Program-made: the position numbers and the translations under genes
Assembly (NCBI GenBank): GCA_002633005.1
Contig: NMRA01000157.1
Location: forward strand, 679,192 to 734,606
Length of the DNA stretch: 55,415 bases
Origin: Phoronis australis
Taxonomy: Eukaryota; Phoronida; Phoronidae
Direction of reading: 5' to 3'
In this document: one piece after another, positions 40,031-52,041 of the stretch
Position numbering within the stretch: position 1 is the stretch's first letter
How the letters are laid out: each line of letters starts with the position of its first letter
The notes under the pieces: model-generated
What the model saw: the letters and a program-made list of their open reading frames with translations, nothing else
Told to the model about the DNA's origin: nothing
The model's database searches: none

Positions 40031-40428
40031 GTATCTCCCGAGATGGAGTGCAATTGTTTCATGATTTTAGACACATTACATAAGCATATGGGCAACGTTT
40101 CCAAGAGTGACACAATAGCACGAAGAGATCCTCGACAAAGGTCGCGGCACTGCGCAAACATAAACAAGAGCAGATGTCCCATTTGACCCCAGATTCGCGG
40201 GGTTTGGCACGAGACGGTAACTGCAATTTGATTGGTTAATCTTGTGAAACAGCATATCCTTCTTGAGCCACAAATTTCATTTGGCAGATGAAGTATTTTT
40301 GTCATTATTTGATATAAATGCAACCTAAATAATTGTTTTAAAGTAATATGTGAAATTGGTCTTCATAATTTTCAGAAAACACATGATATTGTTTGATTTC
40401 TAGTTTGATGCTGAGTCTGGGGCTTAGT

Positions 40429-40469
40429 CACGTGTCCTCAAGTCGCGGGAAATACAAGTTCGCGCCAAA
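40429..40469. promoter_or_regulatory. E2F promoter: E-box and two E2F sites
   Basis: CACGTG at 40429-40434 is followed by CGCGGGAAA at 40444-40452 and TTCGCGCCAAA at 40459-40469. The last two match the TTTSSCGC E2F consensus in opposite orientations, about 310-340 bp before the ATG. Vertebrate E2F1 promoters carry paired E2F sites that make the gene autoregulated and cell-cycle dependent; the arrangement here suggests the same. Confidence 0.65.
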
Positions 40470-40782
40470 TCCGCGTCAATGAACTCTGCTTTGTTTGGGC
40501 AGTTATCGGTCGGTCACAGACGATCGGAGACAGACCTAGTCGGTTGTTAAATCGTTGTTCATCTTAGTAATCCAGCAAACGATTGTCTTCAAAAAGCCAG
40601 AAATTGAAAGAAAGAAGACTTGTGTGTTTTTGCATTTTATTATTTCTAAAGCAGATGGTTGGTTTTGCTATATTTTGGGATTTATTTTAACGAGACTTCG
40701 TCACGACTCCAACAAGGACATTTAAAAATAACCCCAGGGAAGTTTGAGTTGGCAGCGTATTATTCGTGCTTTCGAGTCGAGA

Positions 40783-43700
40783 ATGGCGACAATATACAGA
40801 ACTGGCGACAAGGTAACTCTTTCGTCTCCTCGAACAATCATCCCTGCAACGATCGAGCAACTTTCAAGCCTCCAATCGGACCAGTACATAATTGTTGACG
40901 ACCAAATTCTGTCGCTCAAAGCCGAGTCGGGATACACACCGCACGGACCCGAATACAGTGCGAAACCTCTTGTTGGAAGACCTCAGGTAACAATTGCAGC
41001 CATTATTGCTAGTTCTTGCAGACACCTGTTGCACTTGCTAAATCGGCAGTATGCCTAGAGCTTAATTTCGATCGATTTGTTAAATGAGGAAGTCTGTCTA
41101 CCGGAATTTGTTACGGCTTGATGTGTCAAGCAGCAGACCGTTGTTTGATCAATTAATTGGGGCTGCAAGTTATAGACTGTCTATACAGACAAACATTTTG
41201 CATTTTTTTTTAAACGCGGTAACTATTGCCGATTAAACCAAGGGTAAGTCCTGTTGCACAATATATGAGTTCGTTGGGATTTTCCTATATGCCCCCATTT
41301 GGGAGGAGTTTCTTTGTCAGCAAGCCCCACCCACCACGATTTTATTTTTAATAGGGTATTGATGTATGTCAGCTTGTAGCGTCAGTATTTACTGTTTACA
41401 ACAGCTGTTCACGATTGGTCAGTTTTGTTGAATTATCCAGGTAGTTGTTACCTGGTTACTGTAAGTTGTTTACTTCTTCAGCGGACTGTATTTGTAGAAA
41501 AAGAATTTTGATGAACTCAGTATTGATAAAATGATTATGCTGCATCCTAACTAATGCAGGCAATACTAGTCACATTTTCCTTGCACTTTGTAGCGTAGTA
41601 TAACTTGAAGCTTAGTGGTAAGAAAATTTGTAAATATGATTAATACAATTGTCGGTGCTTATCATCAAAAAAGGCACTATTGTCAAAACTAGAAACTAAG
41701 GCAGTGAGGACCCACTGATGGAGTTTTCCACCTGGGTTTCAGTTTGATTCAACTGTCGAAAATATTGTAACTTCAAATGCTTGTTATTCGAAACCGAAAA
41801 ACAAAATTGCATCCAAAAACTTGATGAAAATTAGAAAACGGCACCTCTGGCAATGATTTTCTGGATTTTTTTTCAACATGAAAGTCCAAATTTCAAGCTA
41901 GAAATTTTTAGAGGTTTAATACAATCAGGGTATGTTTCTGAAAGAGTACTGGGTTTTGTCTTGACTTTAGCCAAAAGTCAGAAATCGAGTAGGAATAGCC
42001 AAGAGTTGATTTAGGTTCTTTTGCATTTCTAAAAATGTAAATGTCTTTCTGTTTATTCAAACACACTATGAATATTGACTTCCAAGTTGTAGGTAGATTT
42101 TCTGACTTCCAGCCTTAGCCTGATTATCATGAAGCAGACTAAGCAATCCGTAGACTGATTTTTTGCTGAAAGTCACAATTCAATAGACTGCTCAACAAAC
42201 AGATCCCAACTTCCGAAGTAATTTTGTTTCTGCCAAAGCCTGGATTGTATGAAGTTTTCCATTTTGTATGAATTTTAACCTGTTGTTTGTACTGCCTAAT
42301 TCATGCATTGTTGTTATTGCTAGGTCAGCATTGAGTAGAACATTTGTGGGCCATATACATCATCAGTAAATCTTGATTTGATCTTGCATATCAACGTTTG
42401 GAGTTTATGTTTAGCTTCAAAGCAGTATACCTTGATATCATCAAGAAAATAAAAAGCACCGATATCAGCCTTAAAGTCAATGTTGCCATAGTCATGTTGG
42501 GTTATTTGTGTAACCAACACGCAGTCTTGTAATGTAACCGCTTTCCGTTCATAGTCCGCCAATTTGCATTTGGGTGGATTTTAGAAGTGACAATCACTGT
42601 TACTTTTACGCTAACGAAATTGTAATTCATAGCTTTGTTGACAATGATGAAAATGAAGTTTTTTTATTTTTCTGCTGAGTTGAATATGGTTTCTTATTTT
42701 TCAGGTCAAGAGAAAACTTGAGCTTGAACCCATTGTAAGCGAAGGTTTCAAGACCCCAGCAAAAAGTGGCAAGAAAAAAAGGACCTTGTCAGGCAGTAGT
42801 CCTGGAAAAGGTTAGAAAAACATTGCTGTGAATGAAGTTCTGGGGCCTGTTTGTTGAAAAGAATTGACTTCAAATTTCACTTTAGCGAAAAGTCAGAAGC
42901 CTGACTATGATTGGACAAAAGTTGATTTTTTATCTTTGCGTTTCTCAAAACATTTATCTGTTGTCTATTCGAGCAGACTATGGATTTCTGTCTCTTGGTT
43001 ACTGTAATAGTGTTGTGGTTACCAGTTGTAGACAGATTTTCTGACTTTGAACCGTAGTCACATTTTTGTGAAAGGGTCAAAGCTATCCATAGACAGATTA
43101 TCAGCCAAATGTCAAAAGACAAAAGCCTATTTGAGAAAGAGGCTCCTGTTATGTTTTACATAGTGTTGCAAATAAATTGTTACTACTAGCAGTAGTCCCA
43201 AATTGCAGCAGTCACATGTTTTAACTTAAAAGTTAATGATATATTCCCACAATGCTGTACATCCTGTGGTGCTTGTAGTGGTCTTGTGCTGGTCACTACC
43301 CTGTACTTATTGTCACATTTGTTGTGCCTTAATGGCTACAGGGTTGGAAAGTTTCAGTAAAAAATTGGCCAAACTGGAAAATATTCATGGACATGCAATG
43401 TGCAGTGTGCCATCTTTCACAACGCCACCTTAGAAGATTGGCCTGGTGACAGGATGATTGCTAACACAGAAATCTTGTGAAATGAAGCGATTTAGTCTGC
43501 TGTTGTTGCTGGAATCGCAAACTACAGAGACAGTTCTCAATATTTGGAGTTGTATGCTTATGGATTTCTCAACATGCAAATAATTCCAAATTCCAAAATT
43601 TTATTTCAAGTAGGCGAATGGACTTAGCTCTATCATCGCCAGTGGCACTCTGAATTCGCCAATGGCGAGCGGCTGGCATGAGCTTACGATGTCTTAAACA

Positions 43701-46700
43701 TGCTATTATTAAGTGTGCCAGAAGCTATTTATGTTGCCAAAGGTGACCACACATTCTTAATATTATGATGAGGAAGTACTTTCATGGGTATGTAGGAATC
43801 ATGTTTTTGTTATTTTTTCGTTCTGTATAGACCATTTTATGACTCAACCAAGCATATACTATTCTCCTTTTCAGCACGTTCACCCTTAGATAAGACTCGG
43901 TATGACACCTCACTGGGGCTATTAACAAAAAAGTTTGTGGCTCTCTTAAGAGCTGCGCCTGATGGGGTAAGATTACAATGAATTGAAGTGTAAAGTAATT
44001 GATGCTGTTGATTGCTGTTATCTCGTTTTCTATTTCATGTATGCTGCAGGCAGCAGCAACTCTGTCAAGTGTTTTTTTGTAATTTCTAACATTAATGGTT
44101 GTTACTCTGTGTAGTTTTTTGATTCGATTATGAAATGTGATTCCACTCGCTCGTCATAATTTGCCGCAAACAGAAGAAATTTTACTGTATGCTCTTGTGC
44201 ATGTTTGGAACTGCTGAAGAAGGATCTAATTAATTGATATGGCGAAGCAGTTGAGAACACAGTCCAGTGCAGAGTTTGACAGACAGAATGTTGAGAACAC
44301 TGTTCAGTGCAGAGTTTGACAGACAGAATGTTGAGAACACAGTCCAGTGCAGAGTTTGACAGACAGAATGTTGCGATGTGAAAAAAAGTTGCTCAACCTG
44401 TCTGTCGTATTTTTGCATGTTCTGTACCAATAGCACCGCAGTATGATCAAGTCCATTATTATTATTTTTGGTTCGGCAATTTTTCTGTTAGTTTGCATAA
44501 ATATTATTGCCAAAATCGTCATTTTCCCAAAGTGTAAGATTGATTACCTTGTTGTAGGTAATGTAAACTTACCCAAATGTTGTTGACGACATCTCTAGTA
44601 CAAACCAAGCTAATAACTGACTAAATTTTCTTAATCTTCACCTTTTTTCAAAAATTTGTCAAAATGATATTTTACTTATGGTGAAGAATTACTACCCTAT
44701 TTTGTTATTTTTGATATTACTAAACAACTTGGTCCTCGCATACACATGGTACACATTACCTATGCAATATAAAGAATACCATAAAGCTGGAGATATTACT
44801 CAATGCCCCACAGGTGTGGTCTAGTGGGACTTGAACCCGTGTCCTTTAGACCGTCCAAATTGGCCCAAATCCCTTTTTACTTGTCCTGTACATTTGTTGA
44901 AGAACAATTTGTAAAGGTGTAATTGTTTATTTTACAAGGTCCTTGATCTCAACAAAGCTGCAGAATACTTAGAGGTACAGAAAAGGCGGATATATGATAT
45001 CACCAATGTATTGGAAGGAATCAGTCTGATTGTTAAAAAGTCAAAGAATAATATACAGTGGAAGTAAGTTGCTCTTACTGAAACTGTTTGTGGAGTCAAT
45101 GAAGTGATTTATTTATGTTAGTAAGTCATTTTCATATCAGGTAATCTGGTTATGACTCCTGAAATGCATGACTGATATTGCTTTCTGATAACAGTTGGCA
45201 ACAGTGAAAGTCCAGTCTACACATGCACACATTAACTGTAGTTACACAATCACTACAGACTTCAGCACACACAACGTGGATAATGTCCCTGAAAGAAAAG
45301 TTTTTGTTACTTTTATTTGTTCATAAAACTGACATAACTTTTCTCAAAACCGTAAGTTGCGTCAAGTTTAATCTTGCCTTGACCTTAGAGCATTTTATTT
45401 TACTACTATCATTTAATTATTTGTAAAGTTCATAAAGCTGCGTTTTGCCATTTTGGCTGACTAAAAACAATTTGAACTATGCCTTTTAATCTCATAAAAT
45501 GGCTGTCATAATGGTCGTCAACGTGACACGATTCCATTTCTGTTACCAAGAAAAGTGTCAATACCATCAGCGACTCGAGAAAATGCTTCAGAATTAATTG
45601 AGATTGGCCAACTCTAACATTGCGGAATCGAAAATGGCACATGTAAGCATTGCCTAGCACTTGAGCAGCTAGCTTATTGGACAGGTTTTTAAATCCCAAA
45701 AGCATTTTGGTTCAGCATTCAATGTTGACAGTTTAACAGTTTTAATAATTTTACACAAAATAACACTCTAGTGTTGTCAAAGGTGATTTGTGGTAAAAGC
45801 TCCTCTACTTGTCTCCTTATTTCTAGGGGTGCTGCCACATCTGTCTGTACATCATCAACAACTGATAGATTGACACACCTCAGCGCTCAACAGGTGGACT
45901 TGCATTCAGGTAATAGCAAACATCTGACATGAGTGGTGCGAGAGCATGAAAACAACTTTGGCTGGGCCACATTTCAAATATTGATGTGCAAGGTTGTCTG
46001 AATTGACAAAGATTAATCCAATTTCTAGCAGTCACGCACATTTTGTGACGTTCAGCTTACATTTGTATTCACCATTGTCATTTGTATATCTCACTGCTCA
46101 AGGGAGCTAAGAAGACGACTTAACATGATTGCAAAGTTTTTATAGAATAGCTGTGAAACACGACAGCTCTAGCTTTGAAATATTCTTCTAAAGTTAGTAT
46201 GTAGTTAGATCTCTTCAAAGGCTATTTGGAGTGTCATTTGTTTCTCGCTGCGACTTACCATTCTCGAGATATTCAAGATCTGGTGACTGCCATTTTTTGT
46301 CCGAATCCTCGCAGCGCTGTTCTTGTTTTACCTTCTACAGGACTTTTTTCTTAATCATTTTCGTCATTAATCATCTTTTCACCACAATCATCATTGTGTT
46401 TCATTCAATTTGGTAACGTTTTAGTCCACCAGGCTGTGTCTGTTATGTACATTTTTGTCGTCATTGCTTTTATTACCTAGGATTTGCTTACTTCGAATTG
46501 ATCGATTTTAATGTGGTATCTCATTTTCAGATCTTGCCGATCTAGAAGCCAAAGAAAACAATTTAGATGAGCTCATAAGAAGCTGTTCACTGCAACTTAA
46601 AATGATGACAGAAGACAGAGAAAGTGCTAAATATCCTTTTGTGTAGTATGACCCACGTCTGGTAAATTGCATTGTTTTCCTATGAAATAAGTCAGACTAC

Positions 46701-48887
46701 ATTTCCAAATCTGAAAACTGATTTGAATAAGACTGCTTACCATTTTGAGAGTAGTCTCTGATTAGTTGTTTTCAAGACCGGTTAATGAACAGTTCTTTAC
46801 AGTGATCAATTTTTCTTAACTGTTAAATTTACCCAAAACTTCGTTGTCTGATAGTACGTTTTATTGTGAAACTCCTGTTTGTCTAACACTGTAGAAGCAG
46901 TGATGTTGTGCCAAATCCTAATACTTCATGTGAACATTGCAAAAAACATTTTAGCCGACCATTTTCTAACTACTGAAACAAATACGATTATTGTTGTTGC
47001 TTATAAATGAATGCTAACTAAGAATGTGTGCAACAAAAGATACTTAATTTTATTCCACACAAAAGAAAACTTCTGTTTTGCATGATGAAGGAGCTGACTC
47101 GTAAGGTGCTTGGATGAGTTTTATTTTATATGCGAGTGTTTGAAATTTCTTATAGAACAATCAAATTGCTCGGAATGGTATTTTATAAATTTTCAGTTGA
47201 ACATTGAAAATGTGGTTATTTTATTCCTTGACCAGTTCACGTCTGCTTATGTTACTTACCAAGATATTCGAGGGATAAAGTCCTTTGAGGAACAGACTGT
47301 GATAGCCATCAAGGCCCCACCTGAGACCAGGTTAGAGGTACCGGATCCCAAAGAAGTAAGTAGGATTGTGCTTGGTATTAAGAATAAGGTGAAAACATTC
47401 ACATATAGGGAGGTTATGATGAATTCCCAGGTGACTTGTCGAGATGTATTTATGTGAAATACATTTTTGGGGATAATGATACAGTGAAGTAATGCTGTTA
47501 CCACATCACTGTTGATGCATTTTTTTCTTCAACAGTTGTAGATTTTTTGCACTATGTTGCTGAAGAATGGTGTGTGTTCACATTCAGCATTCTGTCTGAC
47601 TATTTCATTATGTTTCTGCTACGTGTCTTGCAGAGTATACAGATATGGTTAAAAAGTGCTAATGGTCCCATTGAAGTGTTTCTCTGTCCTGAAGACAGTG
47701 CCAGCTCAAGTAGTGGTAGTGATGATGTGTCCAGTGGTTCAGACGACTCCAGGGACAGTTTCAAAGGTACAACAGCTTCATTCTGCCAGTTGTAGAAGAA
47801 ATGATTCTAGGTGTAGCCTGTGACCTCTTGTGAGGTTATAATAGGCTAGGCACTGCAGTTGTTAATGAGCATTGCTAGTTATCTGGAGTGAGTTCAGCTA
47901 GGTTAGTATCTTTCGAGTTTGGTGAAGTCCCTTAAATCTCCACGAAATATCACCATTTATTTCAAGAGGAATATTTGGTTTCATTAGCTTTCCTTTGAAT
48001 GATCGAAAATTCCCCTTATGGTTATGGCTTGCAGCTTGGTTGTGTTCTGAATATGGAGTGATTTATTGCAAGTGCAGGAGAGTACTTCTTTGCTTGACAC
48101 TTCAAGGAACATTATCTGTAATGTCACCAGATGTTCACGAGCCGACAATAATTCCATAACGCATTTGAAAAATGACAGCAGCAAATCAATTTTTGATCTT
48201 AAGCTCATGTTGCAGCATCTGTGATCCATACTGTTCAGAATATTGACCAATGTTCATATTTTTTCTAAAACTGAGATTAGGTTCAAAACTGCACAATTGA
48301 TTCTGGTCTCGTTTTTATTTTTGAAAAAAATCATGTCGGTGGTGCGTTGTTTTTAGCAATTCACTTTTCCAAAATCAAAATGCAACTGTAACGGGATTTT
48401 TTTACTTGTCACTTGGCAAATCATGGCATTTCAAGTCTTGCTTAACGTTATGTAACTTTTCAAAAAAAGAACACGAGACCTTAGATGAAATAAATGCAGT
48501 GGGCAAGTGTAAGTCTCAAAATTAGTCTGGGTAGAGACTAGAACCAACTGGGTGTTGTTCCTTATCTCATGGCAAGAGTTAGAGCCAAGATGACAAAATA
48601 TTTTAGACTACCTCAGTACGGTGACATCACACCTTCCAACCTAATGTAGACTTTTTTCTCTTTTCATAGGAGACCCGACTCTAAAGCGTGCCCTTCTGGA
48701 AGAACAAGATATCAATCCAGAAAACCCTGGCAACATCCTTATGCATACAGAGGACCAAGAGTTCAGTGGCTTGCCCAGCCTTGTACAGCTGGAGCCTCCC
48801 CTTAGTGATGAGGACTATATGTTTAGTTTAGAACAATCTGAAGGCATTTCAGATTTATTTGACGACTTGGATTCACTAATTAATTAA
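40783..48887 (+). CDS. E2F: E2F transcription factor, E2F1/2/3-type
   Basis: Activates G1/S genes as a heterodimer with DP and is held in check by RB. Exons: 40783-40986, 42705-42810, 43875-43966, 44939-45063, 45827-45909, 46531-46630, 47241-47355, 47634-47766, 48670-48887; 391 aa. ATG 40783 has A at -3 and G at +4. In order: a cyclin-binding VKRKLELE (69-76), a basic Lys-rich stretch, the winged-helix DNA-binding domain with [13 protein letters not shown] (150-162), a leucine-rich dimerisation helix, the marked box ([33 protein letters not shown]), an acidic Ser/Asp stretch, and the C-terminal RB-binding transactivation motif [20 protein letters not shown] (368-387). The RB motif and cyclin site place it with E2F1-3 rather than E2F4-8. 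Eight introns; intron 6 is AT-AC, the rest GT-AG. Intron 2 has a weak GTTAGA donor. Confidence 0.96.
41961..42176. repeat. MITE family, copy A (E2F intron 1)
   Basis: It starts TTGACTTTAGCCAAAAGTCAG and ends CTGATTTTTTGCTGAAAGTCAC, which is an imperfect inverted repeat of the start. The interior aligns with copy B (42877-43118): shared GTTGTAG, AGATTTTCTGACTT, AGACTGATT and CCGTAG blocks. No ORF. Confidence 0.65.
42877..43118. repeat. MITE family, copy B (E2F intron 2)
   Basis: It starts TCACTTTAGCGAAAAGTCAG and ends CAGATTATCAGCCAAATGTC, in the same orientation as copy A and similar across most of its length. The two copies flank exon 2 of E2F (42705-42810), a layout that could support unequal exchange. 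Confidence 0.65.
44251..44372 (+). repeat. Three-copy 40-bp minisatellite
   Basis: Units start TTGAGAACAC at 44251, 44291 and 44331 and contain GTGCAGAGTTTGACAGACAG. Copies differ only at a few bases (AGTCC against TGTTC). It lies in E2F intron 3. Apparent open frames across it are repeat artefacts. Confidence 0.9.
44824..44868 (-). repeat. tRNA-derived SINE head, copy 5
   Basis: On the minus strand GGGCCAATTTGGACGG (44866-44851) resembles an A box, and GGGTTCAAGTCCC (44838-44826) is a strong B box. The spacing between them is short, so it is a deleted copy. It lies about 70 bp before E2F exon 4. Confidence 0.5.
46631..47240 (+). other. E2F: AT-AC (U12-type) intron in E2F
   Basis: The intron begins ATATCCTTTT right after GCTAA and ends TTCCTTGACCAGTTCAC, with exon 7 starting GTCTGC. 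ATATCCTTT is the U12 5' splice consensus, and TTCCTTGAC (47224-47232) is an exact U12 branch-site match 9 nt before the terminal AC. This junction alone restores the frame: AA plus G gives Lys, then [11 protein letters not shown], as conserved in E2F marked boxes. No GT-AG pair here gives that result. A U12 intron in E2F genes is known from other animals. Confidence 0.88.
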
Positions 48888-49982
48888 TGCTTTATTAATT
48901 AATGTGTTTCTGGCAAGGCGTGTCCATCGGCTTCACTGTTTGAGATTGTACGTGCTCTCTGCTGGTGTAATTTATTTTGAAGATAGATGTATTTTAGTAA
49001 CTCAACAGATTTTTGTTCAGTATTCATTTGTCAGAAAAAATAAGACTGGAATAAGACTGTCCTTAATTTCAACCAGTTTAAAACACGGAAAAGGTTTCAT
49101 CAATGGAGAGACATCGCCACAATGGGAACATTTTGTGAATTACAGTCGTCCATGCATTTGCATTTTGTTTTTATTGGCAATTCATTAAACGCGAGTTCTG
49201 TGCCTTCGAACTGTTGCGGCCTGTTGGTGAACACCCAGAAATTCAATTTTTTTTTGAAAATTCCATATTCAATTCTGGTTATTTTGAAGACAGTTGATTA
49301 TGTGTTGAAAGTATTTAGTTTCAAAGAAACAGAAAGTGAATCTTCACTACTTGTTTAGACAAGTTTAGCTCTGTCTGCATATAATTCAGAGGCGGTATGT
49401 TTGACTCATTCTGTCCTAAACTTGGTTGCGGATTTTTGGGTCTCTGAAAGCATGTGCAATCTCACTCAAACATTGAAAAACTTGTAAATCAGTTTGTGAT
49501 TGACTTCGGTATATATGTGTATAGGCATTGTTGGACTGGGTTTAACTATACCGTAACATGCTTATGTAAATGTACTTAAAGGAACATTGTCGGTTTTACT
49601 GAGGAAAAATTCACGTAAGATTATTGTTGGATGAGATAGACTACTTGAAATTATTAACTTTGAACAAAAGTATAAAGTAACAGTCTGTTATGTTTATGTG
49701 ATGTTTTTACAAGTCGCCAATTTTCGCCATTGTGTGCAAGACATTTGCTGAATTCAAGGCTAGTGACTTTGTCAGTCAAGTGGGCTTTAATGCTTTGCCA
49801 TTTATCAATTGGGATTTAGCTCCGACAGGAGAGCGACCACGGGAATTTCCCGTTTCAATTCCGTACTTAGGGGAAAAATCATTTTTCTCGCCGATAATGT
49901 TCCTTTAACATTTTTGTTAATTTAAGTTGTAAATTTTATTTTTGGTTTTATTTTGTTAGGAGTTTGTTTTGTTAGAAATAAA
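48888..49982 (+). terminator. E2F: E2F 3' UTR with poly(A) signal
   Basis: Non-coding sequence after the E2F stop, starting with a TTAATTAATG repeat. AATAAA at 49977-49982 is the first clear signal. T-rich tracts and GTTTTATTTT-like stretches just upstream are typical of a 3' end. Confidence 0.6.
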
Positions 49983-51906
49983 AGTTAATCTTGAGAACAA
50001 ATGCGTTAAATTAAATATTGAATTCACATATGTGGAAATTCCACGATTTTTATTAAAATTCAGTCGTTGAGTACGGTAGCAAATATTACCGCGGGCAAGC
50101 TATTTGTTAACTTAAATAATCCTACACTTTGTTCTTGGACAAAACTTTCTATCGTTATAGCTGCTTGCACTTCTCCAACTGTTTAGTACTATATGCAGTC
50201 ATGTAGTTTTATTCGTTTTAAGTTATTATTTAATAGTTTATATTGTTTTGAATGTTTTCCGTTTGCTTTTACAGTTGCTGAAAAGTTTGCACTTTCAGTT
50301 GTATTTGTGATTATCTTGAGTTGAGGTCATTGATTGGCAAGGCATTTTATTTTATCTACTCATCATCGAGTCAATTCTTATATTACTAAAATAACATTGT
50401 TAACCATGTTTGGAGGAAGCGTTTCAGTAACTTGTAAATTTATGTATGTTTCACTTACTCAACATAGTTAATATTTGAGTTAACCAGGATGATTCATTTA
50501 ACTAAGAAACTGCATAAACTGCATTGGTTGCAGAGGGATAGCAGTTGAAATTCAGGGCTTGGAATTTTCCTCTTTTAAGAGAATTTCCTCTTTTCTGGTT
50601 TCGATTTCCTCTTATTTGATTTCCAGTTTCCTCTTTTCGTCTTGTTTTGATTATTTTGACTTCATTCGTGCAAAAACATTTATTTCAGTTAAATTTTGCA
50701 ACATAAAAAATCTCTTTATCACACAAGCCTAGTTATTTGTGGAACGTTATACTGCTTAGAAAATTTTCCTTTTTTGCCATTGGTCATTTCAAGCCCTGGA
50801 AATTGTTGTTGTGTTGATGTTATCATGCTAGAAGATGGTAAAAGCTGAGAAGTGATGCACATAACTATATGTTGTAATAACACCTTGTACTGTCTCATAG
50901 AATAATACACTTATCAGCTTTTACTTGTTGAAGAATAGTTTGGTGTTGTAATGTATAAAAAAGAACTGCAAGTTTTTAATGAAGACGTTTTTGGGAGAAC
51001 TTTTATATTGCAAAGTGCCCTAAGTTTTACAAGAGATCATTTTGGATATTGTTATTGGAGTGATGGTGGTGATGAAGTACAATAAAGTAAAGTATTGATA
51101 AAATTGTCTGTATTTCATGCAAGAATATGCAAATATAGGGACTCTTTGAAAAGTACGCAGCAAATAATTGATTCGATGTCAGTTGCACATCTACCATTTT
51201 TGTGCTGCAATGGTCAGTGCCAACGTGGAATAATGTATCACTTTATGGTAAACATGCACCAGACATCAACATTTCAACAGGTAAATTTTGCACCTGTGCT
51301 TGAAGTATGAAAGCAACATCTTTACAGAAATGTAGGGGTAACTTGACTGAGTGACTATCGTCTCATTTTTCTTTAAGGGATGTATGAAATCATTAGAGTT
51401 TAGTGTACAGCCCTTGGTCATGTGGCAAGAAAGTTGCCTGAGCCTTCTGAGGTGAATTATCACCACCCCTCATCAGCAATGCATGAGTAGTCAAAAAGTT
51501 GTTATACAAAAGTGATTCTAATTGAGAATTGGAAAGGAATTGTTGACCCTGATGAGGAAATTTTGCATGTCTGATTTTTAAATATTTTTCATAGGGGAAT
51601 GGGGGAATATTTCACCCAAAATTGAGGCATCAAGGGCAGTGAAGAGTTATTTACTAATTTGCTGTTGAATAGTTTGGAATTGAAACTACACATTTCAGGA
51701 GTCTCCTGATGGAACGAAAGTAATTCAAACAAAAGTCGGGGACATAACTCCCATGCTCTTGCAAACTGGCACTAGAATGTTTTGATTTTGAAAAACTGAC
51801 CATGTTCCATGGCTGTGTTAAAAACTACTTAAGTAGATATTAAAATATCTGCTGTTTTGCTAATGAAGGTATTCTGGAGAATAGGTTCGTCATTGGTCTC
51901 TAGAGG
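49983..51906. other. Intergenic, no gene seen
   Basis: AT-rich region between the convergent E2F and transporter genes. CCTCTTTT is repeated irregularly at 50570-50640. An AATAAA near 51082 could end a longer E2F transcript. No exon or RNA gene is recognised. Confidence 0.45.
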
Positions 51907-52041
51907 TATTGTAGTATATAAGAAGGTCACTTAGAGTAGTGGTATGTTGTTTTCAGACGTTTCGACCTGGTCCGCCAGGTCTTTATCGATGAATGAAAAC
52001 AACACATCACGTCTCTAAGTAAGTGACTATATACTATAATG
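51907..52041. repeat. Foldback element with a nested hairpin centre
   Basis: The arms are inverted copies: ATTGTAGTATATAAGAAGG on the left against CTATATACTATAAT on the right, and TATGTTGTTTTCA against TGAAAACAACACATCA. The centre holds the palindrome GACCTGGTCCGCCAGGTC between GACGTTTC and TTTATCGATG. No coding content. Confidence 0.7.

Noticed and set aside
44230-44522. Minus-strand frames with repeated [11 protein letters not shown]-like peptides
   Set aside because: They are translations of the 40-bp minisatellite, not a repeat protein.
47110-47457. Plus-strand frame starting at 47110 as an E2F exon with an extended N-terminal part
   Set aside because: Upstream codons are intronic; the conserved marked-box segment begins only after the AT-AC acceptor at 47240.
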